A program made the position numbers and the translations under genes. A stretch of DNA of 64,000 bases from Neiella holothuriorum. GTDB taxonomy: Bacteria > Pseudomonadota > Gammaproteobacteria > Enterobacterales > Neiellaceae. The notes below the pieces were generated by a model. It was not told the DNA's origin and did not search any database. It worked only from the letters and a program-made list of their open reading frames with translations. The number at the start of each line of letters is the position of its first letter. Position 1 is the stretch's first letter. Positions 17,858 through 28,060 of this stretch are shown in pieces. The stretch is from contig NZ_JAHZSS010000011.1 in assembly GCF_019457915.1 (NCBI RefSeq), positions 1 to 64,000 of the forward strand, in the 5' to 3' direction.

Positions 17858-20396
17858 AATCAGTTTGAAGTTCTAGCGCGCTGCCCAACATCGTGTTCGT
17901 CACTGGGTCGATTGCTTTAACCTTAAACGAACCTTCAAACTCAGGATCCATCTTAAGCGTGACTTTAATTGTTTCTCCTGGCTCTAACGTCACTGTACCA
18001 GTAGCCGCATTCACATACTCGCCTGGACGGGCTTCTCCCACAACTTGAAGGTTTTTGCCTGTACCGGAATGAGCTTCAAGCAATACCTCTGTAGCTTCTA
18101 GGTCATCAGCCCCACCAAATAGGTCGGCACTTAGTGATTCCAGGGTAAGCTCAATCACAGCAAAGCGTGTTGTAATGCGTTTAGCTCCCTTCTTGTAGTC
18201 GAGCTTCACATTGGCCGTTTGACCGCCTTTAATCACATTAGGCTTTAAGGTGATCTCGATAACGGGAAGTAGGCACTCTTGTAGCGACAAGCCACCATGA
18301 TAGTAGAGCTTCCCTCTACGATAAGGAGATAGAGAACGGGGCCCAGCAAAGGTTTGAATGTTTGATTTGATGCCGACATTATTTGACGAGAGGCTGTAGT
18401 GATACTCATCCAGATTTCCGGTGCCGAGTAGCATGCGCTGATGCTCTACTTTCCAACAGTTATCAGGTTTTGTAACCGTATCGCCAGCTTCTTGAGCATT
18501 GTTCATGTAGAAGCCGTGGTCTGTCACAATAAAGACCTTTTGGAAGCCTTGATCTTGCAGCTTATTTACCGCTTGCCGGATCTGCTTTAATTCTCGCTGC
18601 ATCATCGCTGGAGCATCTTCGGGATGGCTCTCAAAAAAGCTATCTATTTCAGTGGTGCGCAACACCAACAAATCAACTGAGGACTCAACTGATTTCTTCT
18701 TCGGCATTTTGACAAAATCTTTTAACGGCATCTCAGCAAAGCGATCACCATAGTTAGATTTAAACACCCCCATGCGTTCCTCAGCTTCGCCGACCGGCTT
18801 TCCATCGTAAAGTGCTTTGGTTTTGCCGTCTTCTAGAGCTAAGGAAAGCTTGTCATAAGCACCTGGTAATAAGCTCGCCATGCCCAATGACGTAATCGAT
18901 GGCAACGTAGCAAAGCTAACCGAAAGCTGCGTATCTGCATCTTCTGCGAGCTGTTTATTCAACTCATACCCCAGCTCATAACGCAGCGCATCAACCATTA
19001 AATAGGCCACCCGGTTTCCACGACTCTTCAGCAGTGGTGAGACTTTGCTATCAAAGAGCTGAGTATTAGATACGATCTCAGCAGGAGGCCAGCCTGAATC
19101 ATGAGTAAAGTGAGTAAAGCCCTGCTGAACTGGTTCAACAAGTTTGCGGTAATGCTTACGAACTAAACCAACCACTCCAGGCATTAATTCATCGGCATTA
19201 GGACAATCATTTACAGCTTGCTCAAACTCACGGTGCAGCTGATCGGCTCGACGTAGTGAAGACTGGTAAAACTCAATCAGATCATTTTGCTTTTTAATAA
19301 AGTTGGGTAACTCGCGCTCTAAGTCCTCGCATGTTTCCAGTAAACGCTGCGATGATTTAACAAGCTCCCAATTTACCAAGCTCTCACTGTTTGAAGACCA
19401 AACGGAGTTAGCGTGTTCACTAACAATTTTGCGAGTTAAATCGCCATTATCAGCAAGGAGAGCATCAATGGCTTGTCGTAAGTAACACTTCTCTTCAAAC
19501 GGGAAGGTATCTCTATGCCCCAGCTTGGTTATGTTGGCACATAGTGAATCAAGCTTTAATTCCGTTTCAATAGAGCTTGCTCGCTCAATATAAAGGTTTT
19601 GATAATCGGTGTGTTTTCTTAGGTTATCACCTAGCTCTTCAATAATGGGTTTAGCAGAAAGCTTAGCTACAGGAACATCAGCTAAACTCGTTGGAACCGC
19701 TTCATTGAGCTCAAACACAAACTCACTAAAGAGCACAAAACGCCAAAGCTCATCGGCGATGGCAGACCAGGACCTTTGCTTGGTGCGAAGAGCTAGACCT
19801 AAGCTTGAACTTAGTAAGCTTTGAGCTTCTGTGTACCAGCTAGATTCAGCAGCTAACTTAGCCTGAACTTCTTTGCTCGCAACCATCAATTTAAACAGTA
19901 GGTTTGAAGCTCCCTCTGCCCCAAGAGCGGCTTGTAGCGTTGGCCAATTCACCCCGCCACCAATCGCATTAATCACATCAAAACTAGGTTTTTCATTCTG
20001 TGCAAATAACTCTCTGATTTCTGTTGCTTGATCGGGCTTCGCCTTTAAGCAAATATCCAGGTAGTTATCACCTGAACGTTCAGGATCAGGAAAAACACTT
20101 CCAGCAACAGCATACAAAGCGAAAGGATCTTTTTGCTTCTCTTCTTCTTCCATTGGCGCTGCTTTGGGTACATAAATCAAAAGCTGCTTGCCAGATTTCA
20201 ATTGTGACAACGTACTGATGGCCTGCTGGCGAGTTGCCAAAGAACCTTCGCCTACATCAATGACAGTGCATTGATCGGTTGCCAGTTCTTGAGCCAGTTG
20301 ATGGTAGCGCTGCTCTCCATCGTAAATGACCAAAACACTGGTATCTGCTAAGCGCTTTTCAAGAATGTCACTCTTTATGTATTGCTCAATACTCAC
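17847..20396 (-). CDS. pglZ: BREX phosphatase-like protein PglZ
   Basis: 849-residue member of the PglZ family (alkaline-phosphatase superfamily fold), an essential BREX component. The PglZ core has YLMVDALRYELGYEL at about 463-477, with SFATLPSITSLGMASLLPG following, and FIVTDHGFYMNN at about 620-631, which carry the expected metal-binding Asp and His residues. A beta-rich C-terminal region follows (about 725-849). The length fits type 1 'type A' PglZ. Start and stop overlap the neighbours (four bases with the upstream pglX part, 11 with brxL). Confidence 0.94.
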   Translation of the reverse strand: MSIEQYIKSDILEKRLADTSVLVIYDGEQRYHQLAQELATDQCTVIDVGEGSLATRQQAISTLSQLKSGKQLLIYVPKAAPMEEEEKQKDPFALYAVAGSVFPDPERSGDNYLDICLKAKPDQATEIRELFAQNEKPSFDVINAIGGGVNWPTLQAALGAEGASNLLFKLMVASKEVQAKLAAESSWYTEAQSLLSSSLGLALRTKQRSWSAIADELWRFVLFSEFVFELNEAVPTSLADVPVAKLSAKPIIEELGDNLRKHTDYQNLYIERASSIETELKLDSLCANITKLGHRDTFPFEEKCYLRQAIDALLADNGDLTRKIVSEHANSVWSSNSESLVNWELVKSSQRLLETCEDLERELPNFIKKQNDLIEFYQSSLRRADQLHREFEQAVNDCPNADELMPGVVGLVRKHYRKLVEPVQQGFTHFTHDSGWPPAEIVSNTQLFDSKVSPLLKSRGNRVAYLMVDALRYELGYELNKQLAEDADTQLSVSFATLPSITSLGMASLLPGAYDKLSLALEDGKTKALYDGKPVGEAEERMGVFKSNYGDRFAEMPLKDFVKMPKKKSVESSVDLLVLRTTEIDSFFESHPEDAPAMMQRELKQIRQAVNKLQDQGFQKVFIVTDHGFYMNNAQEAGDTVTKPDNCWKVEHQRMLLGTGNLDEYHYSLSSNNVGIKSNIQTFAGPRSLSPYRRGKLYYHGGLSLQECLLPVIEITLKPNVIKGGQTANVKLDYKKGAKRITTRFAVIELTLESLSADLFGGADDLEATEVLLEAHSGTGKNLQVVGEARPGEYVNAATGTVTLEPGETIKVTLKMDPEFEGSFKVKAIDPVTNTMLGSALELQTDYAV

Positions 20397-22348
20397 AGAG
20401 AACCTCCCATTGGCGTAGAAGCCTTATTAGAGCGGTAGAGTTTTAGGCGCTCATCGATAGCAATTTTTTCTTTGATGTAGGAAGCCAGTTCTGCATCAGA
20501 CAGTGGCTTAGGCTGCCATTCCATCACGGGCTCTTTTTTACGGCCCTTGACTACAGCCACCTCATGCCATAAGTCATCTTCAACATCGTGAGCAATGGCT
20601 AGGCTACGATCTTCATGACATTTTTTAAGCACACGTTCAGGCCACGTAGAAAAGGCTAAATGCGCCCAGTCGTAATCACCAGCTTCAAGTTTTTCCCAGG
20701 TTTGTTTTAGCTTTTTCTGCCAAGCTTTATGTTGGAATAGGCGCCACAAGGGGGCGGCCGTTATTTGAATACCGTCATTCTTGTTTGGAACCCAAAACCG
20801 GCTTACTCGCAGAAGTTCTTCTTTATAATCGACAAGTTCAAAATAAGTGTCGCGTAGATCCTCAAGTTTTCTAATTCCTGTGGGAGACTGGCTGTTCTCC
20901 TGCTCAAGAATTAAAATTTCCCTACGACAAGTCTCGATCTTGGGCTCAACGCCCTCGTTGACACACTTTAATAGTGTCTGGTGCCCTACATTTGGGTAAT
21001 AGAACCAGAAAGTAATCTTCTTACTGGATGTTTGTAAGGGCCAATAAATTGGGGCCTGCCTTCTACTGTCAGTATATAACTTCAAGTGGTAAACAAAGAA
21101 GTTAGAGTCAAGATACTTTTCTAAATCAATTTTTATTATTAATTCATATTTAGAAATTTTCGAACCAATATGATTTACCAAGCTTTCTGAGCTTAAGTAA
21201 TCTGTATTTACCGAGGCAGATTTTAACCTTGGCGCAACCCTATCAAAAGGTTCATCGACTGCATCTTTTTCAGCCGGATAAATACGGTCATCAAAACGCC
21301 CAAAGGAAACCCCAACAGCCCAACTCAAAAACTCCTTTTCCTGTTCGGCTAATGTCCTTTCACTCCCCTTAATTGCAGTTCTTGGTTGAGCCTCTACTTC
21401 TTTCCTTCCAACTTCGTCAATACCGAATATTTTGAAACAAAGCTGATCCACATCTTTTTGCAACTCTTCAATAAGTCTATATTTTCTAGTGACCCCCTCT
21501 ACATATTCTTTCACAAGAATATTCGGGAGTTCGAAATTATCTGAAGTCTCATTGTTAACATCAATGGATTTCATTAATTCAAATAGTTTCTCAGATTTAT
21601 TCTTAAGGTATATTTTTTCTGGTTCAGAAAGCCTAGGAACTGGAATATTTTGAATTATTCCCACTTCATAATGTTTTCGTGCCTCTGCGGCGAGGCCAAG
21701 GGACATCGAAACAAGATATTTAAATATCTTCGAGTTAATAATAGCAAGATAGGGTGACAACTCATCCCATGAATCAGTAGGGCTGAAAAGTGTCGGCGCC
21801 ATGTGACTTATAATACAATTTTTAGGAAGAACTCTTGCCGATAAGTCGCTGGTTGTGGCGTTAGACCATGTAATTCCAGGCTTTCTGTAATAATCTACTG
21901 CATTTATCCATCTGCTCCATTGATTGGGCTTTCCAATTTTTTGGTCTAAGTAAGCTTTAAGCTCCTGGCCTTCGCCTGCCCAATTGATCTTGAGTTTAAG
22001 ATCGGCGTAATATGGGGAGAACTCTCCTCCTTTTGCTAGCGTAAGCCACCCCCCTAAGTCTTCAACCTCCCATTTAGTTCTAATGAACCGAAAGTCATCT
22101 GTAGTAGCTAAACCTTTCGTAGCAACTAAATCTTTTTCACTCGATGTTAGCTTCGGATAGTTTATGAATGTATTTCGAACTCTTTCACTTACCCAGTAAG
22201 AAAATGGTGATCCAGGAACAACTTCAAACTCTTTTGGACTAGTATAGAAAATGCATTCTCTAGCAGTACCTTTATTGTGATATTTTACAGACCTCTTTAA
22301 TTCTTCTTCTTTGTCTCCATCAAATAAGAGTCGAATAAAAATGCTCAT
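20393..22348 (-). CDS. pglX: PglX C-terminal half (target-recognition part), separate ORF
   Basis: 651 residues starting MSIFIRLLFDGDKEEEL, which corresponds to the part of PglX that follows the methylase catalytic domain. It contains the sequence-recognition region (for example LGLAAEARKHYEVGIIQNIP, about 222-241) and a conserved basic C-terminal segment with DYDWAHLAFSTWPERVLKKC. No SAM or NPPF motif is present, so it cannot methylate alone. Its ATG overlaps the upstream stop in an ATGA junction. The DNA from about 20850 to 22650 is clearly more AT-rich than both flanks, as expected for an exchanged recognition domain. It is either a split subunit or the result of a frameshift. Confidence 0.85.
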   Translation of the reverse strand: MSIFIRLLFDGDKEEELKRSVKYHNKGTARECIFYTSPKEFEVVPGSPFSYWVSERVRNTFINYPKLTSSEKDLVATKGLATTDDFRFIRTKWEVEDLGGWLTLAKGGEFSPYYADLKLKINWAGEGQELKAYLDQKIGKPNQWSRWINAVDYYRKPGITWSNATTSDLSARVLPKNCIISHMAPTLFSPTDSWDELSPYLAIINSKIFKYLVSMSLGLAAEARKHYEVGIIQNIPVPRLSEPEKIYLKNKSEKLFELMKSIDVNNETSDNFELPNILVKEYVEGVTRKYRLIEELQKDVDQLCFKIFGIDEVGRKEVEAQPRTAIKGSERTLAEQEKEFLSWAVGVSFGRFDDRIYPAEKDAVDEPFDRVAPRLKSASVNTDYLSSESLVNHIGSKISKYELIIKIDLEKYLDSNFFVYHLKLYTDSRRQAPIYWPLQTSSKKITFWFYYPNVGHQTLLKCVNEGVEPKIETCRREILILEQENSQSPTGIRKLEDLRDTYFELVDYKEELLRVSRFWVPNKNDGIQITAAPLWRLFQHKAWQKKLKQTWEKLEAGDYDWAHLAFSTWPERVLKKCHEDRSLAIAHDVEDDLWHEVAVVKGRKKEPVMEWQPKPLSDAELASYIKEKIAIDERLKLYRSNKASTPMGGSL

Positions 22349-24411
22349 GAATTTAGCTCCATAACATATGCTGCGGCTTCTACCATTGCGTCATCCATTA
22401 CACCAACACCTAAATCAGCAAACACTTCTTGATTTACTTTTTCTAGCAAAATTTCTTTTCGCCAGTTTTTGTATGAGGCTAAAAAAAAGCAAGTTCTCGA
22501 AGTAATAGAGCCTAATCGACCTCTATCACGCAGAAAGTCTATTCCTCGTTCAACAAATGCGGATAGAATATCACTGTAACTATACTTATATTCTCTAGTA
22601 GAAAATTCTTTGCATCTAATAGAGAATATTCCAAACGGCGGGTTCATCAAAACCACATCAAAGCGCTTCTTGCATAAGTCAATAAACGAAAAACCTTTCG
22701 CCGCATCCGATGCAAACAGCCGCTTTTGCTCTGTCACACTTGAAGAAGTTGATCTTGAGTATTGTGCTAAAGCATCAAGTATTTTCTGCTCAGCTTGCAG
22801 CCAAAAGTCTTCATCATCAATATCCGACACATCAAAATCGACTTCGCCACTGCTCTTAGCCACTTTGGCCAAATCCGGAAATTGGCTCAGCATCTGATTT
22901 TGTTGCAGCCAGATTTCTTTAGCACCAGAGATTGCTTCTTCAATCTCTTTTTCAATTTTAAGTAGCGTACCGGCTTCACCTGCCAGTTGCATTTTTTCGA
23001 AAATAACCTCAACTAGCTGCCCCAGCACGGTTGGTTTAAGCTGCGAAGTGAACTCTTGAAGCACCTCCTTTTCACCCGGCATGGGTTCGGCACAAACAAT
23101 ATTTGATTTAGTAATTTGTGGGCGCAACTGTGGCTTAACAGCCGCTCTTTGCCAGCTGTTATGCGCGCGTTGCCAGAGTGACATACCCGCTACTTGGGCT
23201 GCGCGCGGGTCAATATCTACACCGTGGATATTGTTCTCGATAATCAAGCGAGGGACATCGATTAAGAACTCTTCTTTGTTGCTATAGGTTTCTGTTAACG
23301 CTTGTTTCGTACTTTCTCGGGTGAATATATGAACACCCAGGCTTAATTCAAGCTCCCAGGCTTCTTCATAGATACGTTCAAACAGGTCAAAACAATAGAG
23401 GCCAAAGTGCATAGAGCCACAGGCAGGGTCGAGCATTTTAATATCTCGAGGGTCTTTTAATGCTCTGTGCTCAATATACACAGTTTGTTGCAGCAACTCT
23501 TGTTGGCTTAAGCGTTGGTTTTTTTCTTGTTCTGGTGCTTGTTCGCTTTCGGTTAAGAAGGCTTCATTGGGCCGTTTAACCAGGTATTCACACTCTTCAA
23601 CGAGCTTGGTTTGTCCTTGAGTCATTTCGTACCAAATGCGACCCAAGGTATTGTCGGTTAGAAATTCAACCACATAGCGCGGGGTGAAAAATTGGTTTCG
23701 GACGGCAAGCTCTCGGCTATTGCGTGGAGCTTGTGAAGCATCACGCATTTTTTTGCGCTCTTCTTGAGAATTAAAGTATTGATAGATCCAACCAATGGTT
23801 TCATCTTCTGCCCATAGTGGCTCAATTTCATCGTGGTTGATTAAATCTAATAGCTCTAACAGTACAGGCGTTGATGGAAATAGACGCCCCTGTGTTGCAA
23901 ACCGGTCAAACAATACCGAGAGGTCTAACGCAAACTCATCAAAAATGCTAAAGAGATAGTGACGATAAGAGTCTCCTGTTTCTCCTAAGCTGGTTCCGGC
24001 AAGCCGATGAAATAGTTGAAAGCCTTTAGAGTCATACCCATTGGCGATGGATTCTGTTAGAAAACCACGGGCTTCACTCATTCGTAAAGCAGTTAAACGG
24101 TTAAGCACGGTAAATGCCTGCTCTCTGACAATACGGTCGAGTGCTGCAAGTCTGTTTTCTTTCTCTTTGCTTTTGCCTTTAACGTGGTCGCTAGCAGCAA
24201 GATAATGCTCAAACGTTTCTCTTAACAGTTGAGCTGTCTCTTGTTGGTGTGGCGTTAAGCCTGCTAAAGATTCTAAATCAGCAACTTCACCCGTTGCTGG
24301 GTTCATGCCATAAGTTGCTTGTAATTGACGGGTAAATTCGGCGGACAACACGCCACGAGCGTCAGCAACAAACCGGTTGAGTCGGTTTCGGGTTGTTTGG
24401 TCAAATGCCAT
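22345..24411 (-). CDS. pglX: PglX N-terminal half (adenine methyltransferase catalytic part)
   Basis: 688-residue N6-adenine DNA methyltransferase part of BREX. The N-terminus (1-260) has the usual helical domain with RNQFFTPRYVVEFLTDNTLG at about 237-256. SAM-binding motif I DPACGSMHFG lies at about 327-336 and catalytic motif IV NPPFG at about 588-592. It ends VEAAAYVMELNS, where other PglX proteins run on into their recognition region, which here is the next ORF. PglX methylates host DNA to mark self. A single-ORF PglX is about 1200 residues; the two parts here total 1339. It lies 11 bases downstream of brxC. Confidence 0.9.
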   Translation of the reverse strand: MAFDQTTRNRLNRFVADARGVLSAEFTRQLQATYGMNPATGEVADLESLAGLTPHQQETAQLLRETFEHYLAASDHVKGKSKEKENRLAALDRIVREQAFTVLNRLTALRMSEARGFLTESIANGYDSKGFQLFHRLAGTSLGETGDSYRHYLFSIFDEFALDLSVLFDRFATQGRLFPSTPVLLELLDLINHDEIEPLWAEDETIGWIYQYFNSQEERKKMRDASQAPRNSRELAVRNQFFTPRYVVEFLTDNTLGRIWYEMTQGQTKLVEECEYLVKRPNEAFLTESEQAPEQEKNQRLSQQELLQQTVYIEHRALKDPRDIKMLDPACGSMHFGLYCFDLFERIYEEAWELELSLGVHIFTRESTKQALTETYSNKEEFLIDVPRLIIENNIHGVDIDPRAAQVAGMSLWQRAHNSWQRAAVKPQLRPQITKSNIVCAEPMPGEKEVLQEFTSQLKPTVLGQLVEVIFEKMQLAGEAGTLLKIEKEIEEAISGAKEIWLQQNQMLSQFPDLAKVAKSSGEVDFDVSDIDDEDFWLQAEQKILDALAQYSRSTSSSVTEQKRLFASDAAKGFSFIDLCKKRFDVVLMNPPFGIFSIRCKEFSTREYKYSYSDILSAFVERGIDFLRDRGRLGSITSRTCFFLASYKNWRKEILLEKVNQEVFADLGVGVMDDAMVEAAAYVMELNS

Positions 24412-24422
24412 GATACGTCCTA

Positions 24423-27400
24423 TTAGCTCTCAAAATCTAAGTGAATTTCGATTTCACTGTTTAGCTCTAAGTCTCCTTTGAGCTGTTGTAGCACTTGAAT
24501 TAGCTGTTCTAGTTCAGCTCTTTGAGTCACTCGTTTAGGAATCGAAATTTTGCGTTCGACCTTTGTTTTTCCCTCTTTTTCATATTTAGCTTTTTCTTCA
24601 GCAACCCGTTGCGCCCGTTTGGCTTGTGCTTTTTGCGCAACAGACTGATTCACATCCTTCAATCGCTGGCTAATGTTAAATTCTTGTCTAATTAACTGAT
24701 TTAGACCTGTCACATCTCTTGCAACGGTTAAAGCTAGATCATCAAACCGCTTAAGCTCTTGCTCTTTTTCTTCAATGGTTAATTCATGCCAATCCGCATG
24801 GTTGGCTGCTTCTGTTTGAGCTTGCTCGATGCTTAACTCTTGTTGCTTTTGTAGCTCATCAACACTTGAAGACATCAATGAACCTAAGTTGGTTAATGTG
24901 GTGTTAAAGTCTGCACTGTGCTCATAAAAGTCTGTTTTTTTCAGCATTTCATTAGATGCTTGGATCTCTTCACTAGCATCAACTTTCAATTGGCCTGGTT
25001 TGCCCGCATCTGGTAGAGCATTGATAGCTTGAACCAGTGTATTTAAAGTTTTTAATGTGTTGTCTAGCCCTTGCTTAAAACTGCGCTGCACAGAAGCTGC
25101 CCACTGCAATGACCTAAAGACCTGAGATTCTTCAGCTCCGAGTCGCTGAGGCGCATCAGAGCAGTCTGATAGCAACATGTTGGCTAAATCATTTCTCAAG
25201 CTTTCCGCTCTCTCCTGCCCTGGAATACCAAGGTTTTCAAGTTCAATTGCTAAAGAGCCAAAGTCGTGTTGCGCTTGATTAAAATACTTCACAGCAGCTT
25301 TACTGATGTCATCTTCCATTGGGAAAATAGATTCACCAGTTAATTCGGTAAGCCTTTCTGAAGCGAGTAGACACATTTCTGGAGAAGGCCTGTCATCACG
25401 CAGATTAACGCCGACATTTTTAAATGTGTTATTGGTTTTAATCGCATCAATAGCTTTTTGCCCAGAGCTTGTGAGCTCTGTCCCTGAGACCTTAAACTTA
25501 ACTAGGCTGGCGACAAACATAGCGGCGACAAGGTAACGAAGAGTGTCTTGAGACCAGCCAAAAGGAGGTCGAGAGAAATGACCCGCAAGCACTTTGCCAT
25601 CGACGCCGCCACGAGTCTCAATATAATCCTTAATACTGGTGATCGCTTGGTGGCTTTCGTTAATTGAGTAGGTGCCACCGCTCTTTTCAACCAAGGATAA
25701 CGGATCAATTTCACTTATAATTGAGTCTAACTTATCTGCTCGAATAAATTTTTCGGCTATTGCTGTTGCAGCTTGTACCGGAGCTTCTTGGTATCGGTCA
25801 AATACTTTCTTAGCGGCATCCAAGAGATGCTTTTTACATGCATCTAGCAGCTCTTGACTGTAGCCTTCAACAGCTATGGCATTACCACCAAAAATAAACT
25901 CACCATTGACCAAACTGCGACGTAGTTTGGTTTCTATATGGCCAATGAGGTTAGTTGCTCTGTCTTTCTGTGCCTTGCAGTAATCTTTTACTTCTTTTTC
26001 TGTTTCCTGGCGATAACGGTTTGCAATTTCATCACATCGATAAGCTTCATTGACTAACTCATCGATGTCTGGAGAGGTTCTCGCTAATAGATAAATCTCA
26101 CTTTTGTGGTGGCGAGAGGCATCCACAAGGCGTGTGCGAGCAACATCAAAATCTGTCGCTGATACAAACTCAATAACTGTTTGAATTGGATTTCTATCGC
26201 CGTTTAATGCTGAGACTAATCCTGTTTCATTGCAGTATTTGATACCGGTTTGGACACTGCGTACACCGCTTAAACTTACGCTGGGTAATGGACTCATTAC
26301 ATCTCGAAGCGCGCTGCTCATGATTTTTCTCAATTCAACAGAAGGCAAGCGCAGTTGATGGCGTTCTTGCTCAATATCGTTCAGTTTTTCACTGAAAAAC
26401 CTGAGCTCTCCGCTTTCTTCCCCCAGAGGCACTTTGGGATCATTGATTAAGTCTTCAATAGCTTGTTCAACTGCATCTTTTTGCGATTGAGCGGTTACAT
26501 CCCCGTGCATTAGAGCTGCTACGTTGTGTCTTGTAATTGGCAGGTTGTTTAATATTTCTAGCAAAGCAACTGTTTTAGCGACTCCTTGGTGGAGAGCTGA
26601 GTTATACCAGTTTGATTGATATAACCGACCAACAGCCCTGTGTTTAGTTGCGAACGCTGCTCCAATATCTTTTTCAAGTGCATCGTAGAGAGTCACGGAT
26701 GTCGCAAGCCATCCGATATTTTGATCCGCAATAGGAGCCTGATCATCATTCCCCTCTACCAGAACATCATGAATAACCTTAATGGCGGAACGAAGACCAA
26801 TGCCCCCAGTTGATTTCGCCAGAACCCCCAGCAGATTAAGTAGCAGTTCAAAGTGAGCGGGCAAAAATGGGTACAGATTGACGAACGACTTTTCGTCTAC
26901 ATCTGCCTCATAAAACTTGTTACCTTCTAATTTAGTAGCATGACGCAGTGACTGACCATTACTATCAAAAAGTGCTTTGAGCTGATTTTCACCATCAGAT
27001 GACTTTCCAAGTAAGCGCAAATAACAAATCTCTTTGATATCGCTTGATTTCAAACGAATATCAATTGGAAATCTATCAATGAGTTTATAGAGTTCTGGAG
27101 AGTTTAATGCTGCGCTCTTATCATCTTCAGCGAGTGTCTGTTGGGCCGTACCGAAAATCCAAACTTTACCTTTGCCCAGCTGCTTAATGATCTGAGCAAA
27201 GCCCTGAAGTTTGAAGATTAGCTTTTCTCTGGGTCCTACATAGTTACCAATCTCATCGAAAATGAAAACACAGTAGTCTTTACCACTGGTTTCTCTAACA
27301 ATATCGATAATCTCTTGAGCTTGCTGTTCTACCGTAAAAACAAACTCTTCATGATCTGTCTTAAAGCTATCAGAGTGAGGCCAGAATTTGGGGTACATTT

Positions 27401-28049
27401 GATGCGCCAACTCTGGAATGATGAAATCAACAACGGATGGATCATCTTGGTAGCTTTGCCAGGTTTCACCCTCTAGCATTGCTGAAAATAGCTGCTCAAA
27501 TTCGTCATAACGGCCATCCTTTTTCAGCCTTCGCTCAAATGATGCTACTTTCAAGTTTCTTGAGTAACCAGCCCACTTGAGTACCTTGTTATATAAGACA
27601 GTTGCAACGTCTTCCATTGATGCACCAGCAGATTGTTCACTGGCTAAATCAACCATGACTACAGAAGCTGGGAATCTTTTCGCAACTGTATTCAACAAGG
27701 CCTTGGTTCGAGCGTCGCGGATTCGGTCGGAAAAGTGTTGCAGGAAAGGTGTTCCCTCAATAGTGATACGATCATCCAAGGCCATACCAATGTACTTGGA
27801 AAGAGATGATTTACCCGAGCCGTAGAAACCTGATACCCAAACACCAATCTCATTTTCATCATTGGAGTTCATTGCGGTTTGCATACGTTCTAGAAGCTCA
27901 TGCATGCTTTCACAAAGGTGATCAGTAACTACGTACTCGGAGATTTCAGCTTTTAGGTTTTTTTCCTCTGCACTTCCATAGGTAATGACCTTTTCAATTC
28001 GTCTCTCTAGTCCTTTACTTGAATCAAATAGTGTTCTGATATTTGTCAT
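24423..28049 (-). CDS. brxC: BREX ATPase BrxC
   Basis: Large P-loop ATPase, core of all type 1-like BREX systems and thought to join the others in a defence complex. The 1208 residues have Walker A GFYGSGKSS at about 74-82 following VWVS, a Walker B-like CVFIFDEIGNYVG at about 263-275, and a long C-terminal helical region (about 1000-1190) rich in Glu, Gln and Lys. The length is normal. It lies between brxB and pglX with 11-base gaps on both sides. Confidence 0.95.
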   Translation of the reverse strand: MTNIRTLFDSSKGLERRIEKVITYGSAEEKNLKAEISEYVVTDHLCESMHELLERMQTAMNSNDENEIGVWVSGFYGSGKSSLSKYIGMALDDRITIEGTPFLQHFSDRIRDARTKALLNTVAKRFPASVVMVDLASEQSAGASMEDVATVLYNKVLKWAGYSRNLKVASFERRLKKDGRYDEFEQLFSAMLEGETWQSYQDDPSVVDFIIPELAHQMYPKFWPHSDSFKTDHEEFVFTVEQQAQEIIDIVRETSGKDYCVFIFDEIGNYVGPREKLIFKLQGFAQIIKQLGKGKVWIFGTAQQTLAEDDKSAALNSPELYKLIDRFPIDIRLKSSDIKEICYLRLLGKSSDGENQLKALFDSNGQSLRHATKLEGNKFYEADVDEKSFVNLYPFLPAHFELLLNLLGVLAKSTGGIGLRSAIKVIHDVLVEGNDDQAPIADQNIGWLATSVTLYDALEKDIGAAFATKHRAVGRLYQSNWYNSALHQGVAKTVALLEILNNLPITRHNVAALMHGDVTAQSQKDAVEQAIEDLINDPKVPLGEESGELRFFSEKLNDIEQERHQLRLPSVELRKIMSSALRDVMSPLPSVSLSGVRSVQTGIKYCNETGLVSALNGDRNPIQTVIEFVSATDFDVARTRLVDASRHHKSEIYLLARTSPDIDELVNEAYRCDEIANRYRQETEKEVKDYCKAQKDRATNLIGHIETKLRRSLVNGEFIFGGNAIAVEGYSQELLDACKKHLLDAAKKVFDRYQEAPVQAATAIAEKFIRADKLDSIISEIDPLSLVEKSGGTYSINESHQAITSIKDYIETRGGVDGKVLAGHFSRPPFGWSQDTLRYLVAAMFVASLVKFKVSGTELTSSGQKAIDAIKTNNTFKNVGVNLRDDRPSPEMCLLASERLTELTGESIFPMEDDISKAAVKYFNQAQHDFGSLAIELENLGIPGQERAESLRNDLANMLLSDCSDAPQRLGAEESQVFRSLQWAASVQRSFKQGLDNTLKTLNTLVQAINALPDAGKPGQLKVDASEEIQASNEMLKKTDFYEHSADFNTTLTNLGSLMSSSVDELQKQQELSIEQAQTEAANHADWHELTIEEKEQELKRFDDLALTVARDVTGLNQLIRQEFNISQRLKDVNQSVAQKAQAKRAQRVAEEKAKYEKEGKTKVERKISIPKRVTQRAELEQLIQVLQQLKGDLELNSEIEIHLDFES

Positions 28050-28060
28050 TGTTATTCCTT

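Noticed and set aside
22335-22355. Programmed -1 frameshift in pglX
   Set aside because: The junction has no X-XXY-YYZ slippery heptamer in the right frame and no evident downstream structure. Stop/start coupling explains it better.
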